Below are positions 7,798 to 15,726 of a stretch of 15,726 nt of DNA, piece after piece; position 1 is the first letter of the stretch, and every line of letters starts with the position of its first letter. The DNA is from Rhodopirellula sp. Lineage in GTDB: Bacteria > Planctomycetota > Planctomycetia > Pirellulales > Pirellulaceae. Position numbers and translations under genes: made by a program. The stretch covers positions 1-15,726 of the forward strand of contig DOPG01000461.1 of assembly GCA_003513555.1 (NCBI GenBank), read 5' to 3'. A model generated the notes under the pieces. It had not been told where the DNA came from, did no database searches, and was given only the letters and a program-made list of their open reading frames with translations.

Positions 7798-7855
7798 ACC
7801 CTGCGTCGTCAGCAATTTCAGTGATATGCACATTTCTCGGGTCCAGACAAATGCT

Positions 7856-7878
7856 TCCCCAATCTCGGGGATTTTGTT
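7856..7878 (+). terminator. Possible rho-independent terminator after pyrG
   Basis: TCCCC (7856-7860) pairs with GGGGA (7867-7871) around a 6-nt loop, followed by TTTTGTT (7872-7878). It lies 59 nt after the pyrG stop, before the DUF1844 gene. The stem is only 5 bp and the T-run is interrupted, so this is moderate evidence. Confidence 0.4.
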
Positions 7879-8062
7879 CCGAGAAAGCTGAGCGTCGCGG
7901 TCAGTGCATGGCGCAACCCACAAGTCACAGCACAAGTCACATTGAATCACCACGTGCAAACAGCAGAGAGGCGACAACATGCTGCCTCCAATCGTACAGT
8001 GCCAAGCTGAACGAGGCGGCACGACTGGACATTTTCGTCACCTGTTAATCGGAGAAACAAAG

Positions 8063-8461
8063 ATGAGCGACCACAATAAAATCGACGACGATTCAAATAG
8101 CGACGAAACAGAAACAACAGCCAAAGTTGACGGTGACGGAAAAGACAATCAGCATTCACCTTCCGATGTAAGTGACTCAGATAATGCACCATCAGCAGAC
8201 TCCATGCCAGAGCCCCCACCAGCATCCTTTTCGGTCTTGGTTACCATGCTCTTCACCCAGGCAATGGGAATGCTTGGTCAAATGCCTGACCCCGCCACTG
8301 GCGAAGCCAAAGTGAACAAGCCCTTTGCCAAGCACTACATCGACACTTTGGAAATGCTGGAATCAAAGACGAAGGGCAATCTGGATGATCAAGAAGCGGC
8401 CATGCTCAATGAAGCCTTGCACGCATTAAGGATGATGTACGTCGATACGCGAGGTGAGTGA
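8063..8461 (+). CDS. DUF1844 domain-containing protein
   Basis: This small protein has 132 residues. The first 53 or so are acidic, low-complexity and probably disordered (rich in D, S, E, N), ending in PEPPPASF. The rest matches DUF1844: FSVLVTMLFTQAMGMLGQM, then DPATGEAKVNKPFAKHYID and LEMLESKTKGNLDDQEA, ending in LHALRMMYVD. The family is widespread in planctomycetes and other bacteria and has no established function. The start at ATG 8063 is chosen because GGAG (8051-8054) lies 8 nt before it; the same frame opens earlier at 7979, but that extension looks like leader sequence. It is convergent with the epimerase gene, with only 25 bases between stops and no clear shared terminator. Confidence 0.9.
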   Translation: MSDHNKIDDDSNSDETETTAKVDGDGKDNQHSPSDVSDSDNAPSADSMPEPPPASFSVLVTMLFTQAMGMLGQMPDPATGEAKVNKPFAKHYIDTLEMLESKTKGNLDDQEAAMLNEALHALRMMYVDTRGE

Positions 8462-8486
8462 TCGTCGGAAGTAGCACATCCTGATT

Positions 8487-9479
8487 CTAACTTACAGCCC
8501 TTTGGTACTCAGCAACTGAGTCAATGATGGCGTCAAGATCATGATGAGGCTGGAAATTAATCGCATGACGAATCCGGTCCAAAACTGGAACTCGTCGGCG
8601 AATATCTTCGAACGATTCATCGTACGCATCAGCGTAAGTAGTGAACTCCACTTTTGCCGCTGGATTGACTCTCGCAATGACCCGCTCAGCCAACTCGAGA
8701 ATTGAAACGGGAACATCACTGCCAATGTTGTAGACACGCCCGGCAGCCGCCGGAGTGTCTACAAGATTCACAACAGCAGAAATCACATCATCGACATGTG
8801 CGAAACAGCGGACCTGCGCTCCATCGTCGTGAACAATCAGTGAGTCACCTCGAATCGCGGCTTCCACAAAACGGGGCAACACCATGCCGTAAGCGCCTGT
8901 CTGACGTGGACCAACCACATTGAAGAAGCGACCTACAACAACAGGCAACCCATAATCTTTGTTGTGTGCGAGAGCCAAAAACTCATCGATCGCCTTTGAT
9001 ACGCCATAACTCCAACGGGGACGCGTGGTTGCCCCAAAAACGAGATCGTCCTCTTCCATCCAAGTACCCTTGGGATTCTTTCCGTAGACTTCACTGGTAC
9101 TCGCAATGAAAGTTGGTACATAGTCTCCTTTGGTGGCCCGTTTTCCAAGACGGTCAAGAACCAACTGAGTCGGATAGATGTTACGTTCGATGGTCTGGAT
9201 TGGCTGTTTCGCAATTAGTGCGACACCGACTGCAGCAGCGAGATGGTAAACACGATCAGCACGCTCCACGACGTCGCTGACAAGTTCTTCGTCCTCAACG
9301 GTGCCCTGTATATATTCCAGTCTTTCGTGCCCCATGACTGCTGAGAGGTTATCTGCCTGCCCGGTCGAGAGATCATCCACCACAATCACTCGATGCCCCT
9401 GGCTGAGGAGTTTTTCGGTCAGATGAGAGCCGATGAAACCAGCGCCTCCAGTAATCAAGCAGTTGGCAGAAGAATTCAC
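8487..9479 (-). CDS. NAD-dependent nucleotide-sugar epimerase/dehydratase (extended SDR)
   Basis: From GTG 9479 the protein has 330 residues, typical of extended short-chain dehydrogenases that act on nucleotide sugars. The NAD-binding GGAGFIGS (GxxGxxG at residues 11-17) is near the N-terminus, followed by VVDDLSTG. The catalytic set is the STSEVYG segment and Y158xxxK162 (YGVSK). GRFFNVVGPRQTGAYGMVLP and RCFAHVDDV are substrate-domain motifs seen in UDP-glucose 4-epimerases and UDP-glucuronate decarboxylases, so the exact substrate cannot be fixed. A longer frame begins with TTG at 9542 and would add 21 residues before the Rossmann fold; GTG 9479 is preferred because the first strand starts there. 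The likely role is supplying a modified sugar for envelope polysaccharide or glycan. Confidence 0.93.
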   Translation of the reverse strand: MNSSANCLITGGAGFIGSHLTEKLLSQGHRVIVVDDLSTGQADNLSAVMGHERLEYIQGTVEDEELVSDVVERADRVYHLAAAVGVALIAKQPIQTIERNIYPTQLVLDRLGKRATKGDYVPTFIASTSEVYGKNPKGTWMEEDDLVFGATTRPRWSYGVSKAIDEFLALAHNKDYGLPVVVGRFFNVVGPRQTGAYGMVLPRFVEAAIRGDSLIVHDDGAQVRCFAHVDDVISAVVNLVDTPAAAGRVYNIGSDVPVSILELAERVIARVNPAAKVEFTTYADAYDESFEDIRRRVPVLDRIRHAINFQPHHDLDAIIDSVAEYQRAVS

Positions 9480-9950
9480 GATTCGGGTACTCTGATAGAA
9501 AAAACGAGTGCTCAAGGAGAAAAAATAGCGGGCAGACTCCAAAATCTGACCGTGCCCATGCGATCTGCGGCATCAGACGCTCGGTGCCACGGAGCTACGA
9601 AAACCATGACCGCTTTTCAACCCATAAGCGCTGGCCTGATGGGTAGTTGCTATATCGGAGCGAGTGCGAAGCGTGATGGGGTAATTTGGTAATTACGTGA
9701 CAAATGGGCCACCGGTTCATTCAGATCACGGATAATTGGGCATCGAGTGGGCTGGACTGGGTAAATCACGCCGACTAGTGAGTTTTCCGAACAGGTAACT
9801 TATCCGACGAACTATCGACTTTTTCAATGTACCGCTAAAATACAGTGGTGGTTCTCTTCTCAACCCATCCGTGGGCAATCTGAAAAACTTCGCTGTTTGC
9901 ATGGGAGCATGTAAGTGAATAGGCAGTTGGCTTCGATCATCTGGCCCTTC
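9480..9950 (+). other. Intergenic region between divergent epimerase and TPR operon
   Basis: The region should hold divergent promoters. On the plus strand TAAAAT (9836-9841) is a fair -10, but the best -35 at the right spacing (TATCGA, 9813-9818) is poor. A short plus frame (9393-9692) overlaps the epimerase and resembles nothing known. No RNA gene or repeat was seen. Confidence 0.4.
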
Positions 9951-12900
9951 ATGGCACAGACAAAGCAGCACTTCTGGTCTCGCCTCGCGAGTTTCTGTTT
10001 CGTGCTATGCCTTCATCCTCTGCTTGGTACATCGTGCACCCAAGCTCAAGATGTCCAAAGCGAAGCTGCGATGGCCGCCTACGCTGACGCAGCTAATTTT
10101 CAGACGGGTGGTGCGATCGACTTGGCGATAGATGGCTGGCAGTCATTCCTGACCAAGTATCCGAAACATCCGATGGTGGCAGATGCCGCCCATTACTTGG
10201 GTGTTTGTTACATGCAACAAGAGATGCCCGATTACTCTGCTGCAGCCAAGGCATTTGGCACGGCCTTGCAAAAGCCAAAGTACGATTTACGAGAAGAATC
10301 GCTCGCCAACTATGGTTGGTGCAACTACATCTCATCGGGAGAGGGGGAACAAAAGGATCAAGCAAAACTGCAGCTTGCCTTAGACGCATTCCAGCGGCTA
10401 CTCAAGGAATCACCAAAAACCCGATTCATGGATCGGGCACTGTTTTACAGCGGTGAAGCAGCTTACGGAATGGGCAACAGTCAACAAGCTATCGGCTACT
10501 ATGACCGCATGCTGAAGATGCCCACTGCCAAGGCATCCCAACTTAGGTGTGATGCATTTTATGCCAGAGGAGTCGCTTACGAGGAATTGAAACAATTTGA
10601 CGAGGCACTCAATTCTTTCAGACAACTCTTGCAAGTTTGTGACCGCGCCGAATTGATCACCGATGTGCAACTGCGAATGGGTGACATGCTGATCATGCGG
10701 AAAGACTACGCTGCCGCCATCGACTCGTTCAGCGACGCCATGGAGTCGACGCAGCAAGCTGACGATCGTGCCTACGCACTATTCAGGCAAGCTTTCGCAC
10801 ATGTTCAGAACAAGGCACCAGCGGAAGCAGCGAAAAAATATAACCGTTTGCTCGTCGAGTATCCCAAGTCGAAGTATGCCAGCGCGGCGATTTTGGCTTC
10901 AGCCCAGAGCACTTACCGTAGTGGCGATATTGATGAAGCAGCCAAACGCTTCCGTCGGGTACTGCAGCAAAACAATCGAATTGCAGCCACTGAGGCAGCA
11001 CACTGGCTAGCCAGAATTGAAATCAAGAAACAGCGTCCGGCAGACGCAGCACGTATCGCGCGCGAACAAATCCAACGCGGTGTTGAAGGAAGATTTGCAG
11101 TTGATTTGCGACTTGATCTCGCTGAAGCACTATCGATGAATTCACAGACGCTCAAAGAGTCGATGACGATGTTTGAGCGCATCTATCGTGAGAATCGAGA
11201 TAGTCCTCTTGCCTCGCGAGCTCTCTACAACGCCGCTTTTTCCGCTTTGCAAATTCAGGATCCCGAAAAGGCTTTAAGCCTCGCACTTGAGTTCATCAAG
11301 CGATTTCCCAATGATCAACTTGTGCCGGACATCAAGTTCGTGGCTGCGGAAAGCCAACTGCTGACCAAACAAAACTCGGCTGCCGCTGACACCTACACTC
11401 ATCTTTTAGAGTCAACTCGCAAAGACAACCTCCAGCGTCCAATCTGGGTTCTCAGAGCAGGCTCGGCTTTAATTACAGCAGAACGTTTTAAGGACGTCAC
11501 ACGCATCCTGCGAACTGAGCTGGCAAATCTACCCGAGCAGACCCAGAAGGCAGAGGCGCATTTCCTGATTGGGCAGGCCTTTCGCAAGGCTGGAGACAAC
11601 AAACAGGCAGCGAACGCCTTTCAGGCAAGCGTTGCTTCCGACCCCAACTGGGCACGAGCAGACGAAGCACTACTGCTCTCAGGTCAGAGCCGAGCCGCAT
11701 TTGGCGATACCGGTAACGCGATCAACGATTGGCAACAAGTGATCAAACGCGGAAAAAATCCCGCGATGGTTGCTCAAGCCACGTATCAGCTTGCGCAATT
11801 GGCCAATGCGAATCAGAAGTACAAAGAAGCCATCGAATTATATAATCAAGTACTTGACGGCCAAACAACGCTCGAACTTCTTCCCTATGCTCTGTACGGG
11901 AAGGGAAATGCGTTGATGCAAACCCAAAACTTTAAGGCAGCACTTCAACCGCTAACCGAGATGCTGCAGAAGCATCCGAATCATCCACTTCAGGGTGAAG
12001 CCATGCTCGCTCGCGGAATTGCCCGACGCAACCTGGGGCAGAATGCGGGAGCAGGCGAGGACTTGGAAAATTTCCTGCGCACCAAACCCACTGGAATCAG
12101 TTTGGGGCATGCGCTTTTTGAAGCCGCGCTCATCGATCAGAAAAATAAACAAGCTGGCAAAGCTGCAGCCAAACTTGAATCACTCATACGTCAGGTTCCT
12201 GATTATCCGTCCACCGACGAAGTGCTTTATGAACTTGGTTGGGCACTACAGGACAGTAGCGATGAACGGGGGGCGATCAGTTCTTTTAACAGATTGGTCA
12301 AGGAATATCCCACCTCGCCCCTGGTTGCAGAGTCCGCGTACTACTTAGGCCAGAAGGCCTACTCAGAGAGTCGCTGGCAAGACGCAGCCAAGCATTTCCA
12401 GTTAGCTTGCACAAAAGCAAAAGACAAGGCTCTTGCCGAAAAAGCCTACTACCGACTTGGCTGGTCAAGGTTCAAAACAGAAGACTACGCAGCCTCTGAG
12501 CAGGCATTCAGCGAGATGGCAAATAATTATCCGCAGGGAGAACTCATTTTTGACGCAAAAACAATGGTTGCTGAATGTCGCTTCAAGCGTTCGGAGTATC
12601 AAACTGCTCTCGCAGGGTATGAAGTGGCTCGGGCTGGCATCGAATCACGGAACGAAACTGCAAAAAATGTACTAGATAAATCGGAACGTCAGGTAAGAGA
12701 ACTGGTTTTTCTTCATGGGGGACAAAGCGCTGCACAACTGAAAAAGTGGCAAACTGCCATCGAATGGTACAACGCACTAAGAAAACGATTCCCTTCCTCG
12801 GAATACCTGCCACAGATTTTCTACGAAACTGGCTTCGCCTACCAACAACTTGAGCAGACTGCACAAGCACTCCAATTCTACCAAGAGGTAGCGGACAATT

Positions 12901-13229
12901 ATCGCACTTCCGCGGCAGCAAGGGCCCGCTTCATGATGGGTGAAATACATTTTGCAAATCGCGACTACGACAAAGCGATTCCAGAATTCCAACGTGTGAT
13001 GTACGGGTTTGGTGCGGACCAAGCGCCGGCAGACATCAAAAACTGGCAAGCAAAAAGTGGGTTCGAAGCAGCGAGATGCAGTGACCTTCTTCTGCAGGAA
13101 GCCAAAACCGAAAACGCAAGAAGCAAAGCGAAAAATTACGCAACAGGGTTTTACCAATACGTCTTGGAAAAGCATCCAAACCACGAATTGGCTGCCAAGT
13201 CACGCGACCGCTTGGAGAAATTAAAATAG
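9951..13229 (+). CDS. Secreted/periplasmic TPR-repeat protein upstream of exbB/exbD
   Basis: From ATG 9951 the protein has 1092 residues. It starts with a Sec signal peptide (basic n-region MAQTKQHFWSR, hydrophobic LASFCFVLCLHPLLG, likely cut near TQA|QD), so it probably acts in the periplasm. The rest is nearly all tetratricopeptide-like helices, recognisable by recurring YPKHP / FPNDQ / HPNHPL turns between A..LG.....Y and ..A...F..L helices, of the kind seen in CpoB/YbgF and BamD. Such repeats are protein-binding scaffolds, and no catalytic motif is visible. A GTG at 9915 would add 12 residues before the signal peptide; ATG 9951 gives a normal one. Its stop TAG overlaps the GTG start of the ExbB-like gene by one base (TAGTG), so it belongs to the Exb/Tol operon and may link that complex to the cell wall or outer membrane. 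Confidence 0.92.
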   Translation: MAQTKQHFWSRLASFCFVLCLHPLLGTSCTQAQDVQSEAAMAAYADAANFQTGGAIDLAIDGWQSFLTKYPKHPMVADAAHYLGVCYMQQEMPDYSAAAKAFGTALQKPKYDLREESLANYGWCNYISSGEGEQKDQAKLQLALDAFQRLLKESPKTRFMDRALFYSGEAAYGMGNSQQAIGYYDRMLKMPTAKASQLRCDAFYARGVAYEELKQFDEALNSFRQLLQVCDRAELITDVQLRMGDMLIMRKDYAAAIDSFSDAMESTQQADDRAYALFRQAFAHVQNKAPAEAAKKYNRLLVEYPKSKYASAAILASAQSTYRSGDIDEAAKRFRRVLQQNNRIAATEAAHWLARIEIKKQRPADAARIAREQIQRGVEGRFAVDLRLDLAEALSMNSQTLKESMTMFERIYRENRDSPLASRALYNAAFSALQIQDPEKALSLALEFIKRFPNDQLVPDIKFVAAESQLLTKQNSAAADTYTHLLESTRKDNLQRPIWVLRAGSALITAERFKDVTRILRTELANLPEQTQKAEAHFLIGQAFRKAGDNKQAANAFQASVASDPNWARADEALLLSGQSRAAFGDTGNAINDWQQVIKRGKNPAMVAQATYQLAQLANANQKYKEAIELYNQVLDGQTTLELLPYALYGKGNALMQTQNFKAALQPLTEMLQKHPNHPLQGEAMLARGIARRNLGQNAGAGEDLENFLRTKPTGISLGHALFEAALIDQKNKQAGKAAAKLESLIRQVPDYPSTDEVLYELGWALQDSSDERGAISSFNRLVKEYPTSPLVAESAYYLGQKAYSESRWQDAAKHFQLACTKAKDKALAEKAYYRLGWSRFKTEDYAASEQAFSEMANNYPQGELIFDAKTMVAECRFKRSEYQTALAGYEVARAGIESRNETAKNVLDKSERQVRELVFLHGGQSAAQLKKWQTAIEWYNALRKRFPSSEYLPQIFYETGFAYQQLEQTAQALQFYQEVADNYRTSAAARARFMMGEIHFANRDYDKAIPEFQRVMYGFGADQAPADIKNWQAKSGFEAARCSDLLLQEAKTENARSKAKNYATGFYQYVLEKHPNHELAAKSRDRLEKLK

Positions 13230-14188
13230 TGATTCACCACAACCACGATCACAAACGGGCGCAGTACACGCTTGTGCTGGCGATTCTTCTGGTTCTATCG
13301 GCATGGATCAACACACCTTGGTCAATGGCGCAGGACACATCGTCTCAGATCAATGCCGATGAAATACAGGCGGTCATGCAGGACCAACCGCAATCAACCG
13401 AGGCAGCAGCCCAAAAGGATGCTCCGGGGATTGATCTGCTAACCTTGGTAACGCGAGGGGGAGGTTTCATGATCCCGATTGGCCTCATGAGCCTAATGGT
13501 AGTGGCTCTGGCATTTGAAAAGTTCATGAGCCTTCGCCTCGAGAAGATGTTGCCAACCGACCTAGCGAACGAGCTTGAGGACTTGTCGGCCCCGCTTGAG
13601 CGGTTCAGTCCCGGCGTGGCCTTACAGAGTTGCAGGGAATATCCGTCACCGGCTGGCCGTGTTGTGACAGCAATGCTGCTGAGAACTGGACAGCCTCTCT
13701 CGGAAATTGAACGCACCGCTCATGAAACAATGGAACGAGAAGCTGACCAGCAGGCCTCCGCAATCCGCTGGCTTACTCTCGCAGCCGCAGCGACACCACT
13801 GATGGGCCTGCTTGGAACCGTCTGGGGAATGATTGTCGCGTTCCATGAATCAACCGCTTTAACGGCAGACCGCAGCCGAAGTGAACAGCTTTCCGAGGGT
13901 ATTTACACTGCATTGGTCACCACGCTTTCAGGCCTGATTGTTGCGATCCCGGCCGCCATGTTGGCCCTCTATCTTGAGAACCGACTCACGAAGCTGTTTC
14001 ACCAAATCGAGGAGTTTGCATTCCGATTAGCACCGGCACTAGCTCCTTACGCGGGACTACAAAGACTTGATGAAGATGGCGTTCTTCATTCATTGGATCG
14101 AAAGCAGACTGTCATAACAGACACACCGCAGCCGCCCCCACCACCACGGTCAACAAAAGAAAAACGCAGCGGGGTTAAAGCAGGTTAG
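13229..14188 (+). CDS. MotA/TolQ/ExbB family proton channel protein
   Basis: The 319-residue protein is an ExbB/TolQ-type inner-membrane subunit that, with ExbD/TolR, turns proton flow into mechanical work on an envelope partner. A signal-peptide-like segment comes first (hydrophobic 14-27, SMA34|QD), then a periplasmic stretch, TM1 (about 80-97), a cytoplasmic region, TM2 starting at W181 with ATPLMGLLGTVWGM, and TM3 (about 226-250) with ALVTTLSGLIVAIPAA, all family signatures. The C-terminus is basic with a PPPPPPR run. The added cleavable signal and periplasmic extension distinguish it from E. coli ExbB but are common in related TonB-system proteins. It starts with GTG overlapping the TPR gene stop, and is followed after 2 nt by the ExbD-like gene. 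A dedicated role (TonB-like transport, Tol-like envelope constriction, or gliding) cannot be told from sequence. Confidence 0.95.
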   Translation: MIHHNHDHKRAQYTLVLAILLVLSAWINTPWSMAQDTSSQINADEIQAVMQDQPQSTEAAAQKDAPGIDLLTLVTRGGGFMIPIGLMSLMVVALAFEKFMSLRLEKMLPTDLANELEDLSAPLERFSPGVALQSCREYPSPAGRVVTAMLLRTGQPLSEIERTAHETMEREADQQASAIRWLTLAAAATPLMGLLGTVWGMIVAFHESTALTADRSRSEQLSEGIYTALVTTLSGLIVAIPAAMLALYLENRLTKLFHQIEEFAFRLAPALAPYAGLQRLDEDGVLHSLDRKQTVITDTPQPPPPPRSTKEKRSGVKAG

Positions 14189-14190
14189 AC

Positions 14191-14610
14191 ATGGCTAAAA
14201 TCAAACGCTCCAGCATCGCCAGCACTTTGAGCCTGACACCACTCATTGATGTGGTGTTTCTTTTGCTCATTTTCTTTCTTGTCACCAGTGAGTTCGAAGA
14301 GGAAGAAAGACGCTTGGACATCGTGCTTCCAACAGCAACCAGCGCGGTGCCGATGACGAGCAAACCTCGTGAAGTTGTGATCGCCATTGACAGTGAAGGC
14401 GAACTGTATCTTTCAGGAAAGGCAACGGAAATGAGTGAACTGCAATTATTTTTGGAATCCGCCGTTGCCAATAACCCTACCAATCAGACAGTCATCATCC
14501 GAGCAGATCGAACCACAGCGTTTCAACCCGTCGTGAGCGTCATGGACGTTTGCAATCGTACCGGAGTCAGCGATTACAGCGTCACCACCAAGGAAGGTCC
14601 CGAGAGTTAA
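14191..14610 (+). CDS. ExbD/TolR family biopolymer transport protein
   Basis: The 139-residue protein has the ExbD/TolR layout: a short basic cytoplasmic N-terminus (MAKIKRSS), one TM helix (about 15-32) carrying the essential proton-path Asp20 in LTPLIDVVFLLLIFFLV, then a periplasmic domain with REVVIAIDSEGELYLSG and VIIRADRTTAFQPVVSVMD. It starts 2 nt after the ExbB-like stop, and the pair would form the stator channel. No strong Shine-Dalgarno is present, consistent with translational coupling. Confidence 0.96.
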   Translation: MAKIKRSSIASTLSLTPLIDVVFLLLIFFLVTSEFEEEERRLDIVLPTATSAVPMTSKPREVVIAIDSEGELYLSGKATEMSELQLFLESAVANNPTNQTVIIRADRTTAFQPVVSVMDVCNRTGVSDYSVTTKEGPES

Positions 14611-14649
14611 ACGACCTTTCGTGATGCCCCACACCGAACATTACATTCT

Positions 14650-15726
14650 GTGAATTCCACCAAAGCACCACCGATCGCGAATCAAACCGGCGAGGCTGAA
14701 CGCACTTGGCCGCTGGATGTATTTATTGCAGCGTTTGCTGGGTTGCTTTTGTATTTGGCAGTCACTGAATTACGGTTTGATGATCCACGTTGGATGCTCA
14801 ATGCGTGGACCTATACGATTGCCGTCCCGGTACTTGCATTGTCGATGGCTTTCTTTTCCCATGGCTTTGTTTCACGTTATGTGAAGCGAACCATACAGCT
14901 GGGTGTTCTCTTCAGTCTCTTTGTGCATCTGTTGCTTATGATGCTCGCCATCAATGTAATTATTTTCAGCCGCTACTTTCCCGAGGCCTTCTCTGGTCTC
15001 AAACAGCAGCGTTCCCCTGTGCGGCACACGGTTCCGGAGCACCTGTTCCAGACTCCAAACAAAACAGCAACGACGCCTGATTGGTCCAAACCGGTAGACG
15101 CTGAGACAGCATCTCCCGTAACCCCTCTCGAGGAGCGGCAATTACCTCCGGTAGAAAAAACGGCTCCCCGTCTAGAAATCCCCAAGACTCAGGTGCCACA
15201 ACCTGAATCTTCACAGGAATTTCTGCTGAAACGCCTAAAGCCAAGTGAGTCAAAGCCAAAACCAACGGATTCCCCCGCCAAGCTCGCGCGGCAGAGATAC
15301 GCTGATACTCAAGCATCGACGTGGAGCACCCAAACTCCGATCGCTCCTACAGTCCCCGTTCAAACAACCGCGGCATCCACCCCTGTTGAACAGCAGATCA
15401 CGCCTCAAACTCGATCGAGGCCGACGTCTCGCTCAACAGTTCCATCGACAGCATCCATCGAATTGGAATTCAACAAACCGCAGAAAACTTCCATTGCTGG
15501 TGCCAGAAGCCGCAGCACATCACTTCCCACGGTCGGCCAGGCAAACCAACAGCAGCCGCGCAAACGTACTGCATCCCCTCGCAATCTGGAACCAGCAGGA
15601 TCAGCTCCCGCCACGCAGGTCGTTGCCGTTGCGAGGCAAACGCCGACAGAGGAGCGAGTAATCGGACCTGGTGATTTGTCTACCACTCGACAAAACCGTT
15701 CACGTGGTGTCAGCCTGACAGTTACG
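14650..15726 (+). CDS. Three-TM membrane protein with Pro/Ser/Thr-rich extension (3' end beyond window)
   Basis: The frame runs open from GTG 14650 to the right edge (359 codons), so the C-terminus is missing. The GTG is the first plausible start after the ExbD stop, 39 nt away and in the same frame. Three hydrophobic helices are visible: residues 20-41 (after WPLD), 56-75 and 84-107. From about residue 112 the sequence is low-complexity and rich in Pro, Ser, Thr, Gln, Arg and Lys, likely extended or disordered. I recognise no catalytic domain. A membrane anchor followed by a Pro-rich spacer directly downstream of exbB/exbD resembles the position and plan of TonB or TolA, though those have one TM, so the analogy is only suggestive. 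Large proteins of this kind follow exbD in other planctomycetes. Confidence 0.82.
   Translation, partial: MNSTKAPPIANQTGEAERTWPLDVFIAAFAGLLLYLAVTELRFDDPRWMLNAWTYTIAVPVLALSMAFFSHGFVSRYVKRTIQLGVLFSLFVHLLLMMLAINVIIFSRYFPEAFSGLKQQRSPVRHTVPEHLFQTPNKTATTPDWSKPVDAETASPVTPLEERQLPPVEKTAPRLEIPKTQVPQPESSQEFLLKRLKPSESKPKPTDSPAKLARQRYADTQASTWSTQTPIAPTVPVQTTAASTPVEQQITPQTRSRPTSRSTVPSTASIELEFNKPQKTSIAGARSRSTSLPTVGQANQQQPRKRTASPRNLEPAGSAPATQVVAVARQTPTEERVIGPGDLSTTRQNRSRGVSLTVT

Noticed and set aside
7979..8062. N-terminal extension of the DUF1844 gene
   Set aside because: ATG 8063 has a well-placed GGAG; the extension looks like untranslated leader.
9393..9692. 99-residue plus-strand frame
   Set aside because: It overlaps the start of the epimerase gene on the other strand and has no family resemblance.
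10021..10050. Lipobox in the TPR protein signal peptide (LLGTSC)
   Set aside because: Thr and Ser at -2 and -1 do not fit a normal lipobox (small Ala/Gly/Ser before Cys with Leu at -3), and a standard signal peptidase I site follows a few residues later.
1..15726. tRNA/rRNA genes, CRISPR arrays, insertion sequences, attachment sites
   Set aside because: None seen: no spaced direct repeats, transposase motifs or tRNA-like cloverleaf signals were found by eye on either strand.

Overview
The window looks like a stretch of chromosome from a planctomycete, probably a Pirellulales-type member of Planctomycetota. Three things point there. A DUF1559 protein has the type IV prepilin-like N-terminus that planctomycetes carry in many copies. 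A very large surface protein begins with a variant of the planctomycetal LEPR-XLL motif (LEDRRLLA). A TPR / ExbB / ExbD / Pro-rich membrane protein operon is also typical. A kdsB gene shows a Gram-negative envelope with Kdo.

Layout. On the minus strand, positions 1-4600 form one transcription unit read right to left: a sigma70-like promoter (4572-4600), a cobalamin (vitamin B12) riboswitch (4332-4560), a DUF1559 pseudopilin-like gene (3360-4169), and, 1 nt later, a giant surface protein gene (3358 to beyond the left edge). The giant gene carries two DUF4465 domains and four Calx-beta-like repeats in a duplicated module of about 444 residues. Diverging from it on the plus strand is kdsB (4779-5543), then about 600 bases without a recognisable gene, pyrG (6148-7797), a possible terminator, and a DUF1844 gene (8063-8461). 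Converging on that is a nucleotide-sugar epimerase/dehydratase (8487-9479, minus). From 9951 to the right edge a plus-strand operon encodes a secreted TPR protein, an ExbB/TolQ-like proton channel subunit, an ExbD/TolR-like partner, and the start of a three-TM, Pro/Ser/Thr-rich protein cut by the window end.

The most interesting part is the minus-strand unit. The aptamer core, B12 box, P1, P2, P3 and P6 pairings can all be read directly, a promoter is correctly placed just before it, and an alternative 7-bp pairing could disrupt P6 when the aptamer is empty. The genes controlled are not known B12 synthesis or transport enzymes but a pseudopilin-like protein and a giant DUF4465 surface protein. 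This suggests a B12-repressed surface system, possibly for corrinoid capture, in planctomycetes. The regulation is well supported by sequence; the capture function is inference.

The remaining genes are envelope or housekeeping functions: Kdo activation, CTP synthesis (CTP is also the KdsB substrate), nucleotide-sugar modification, and a Tol/Exb-type energised envelope complex.
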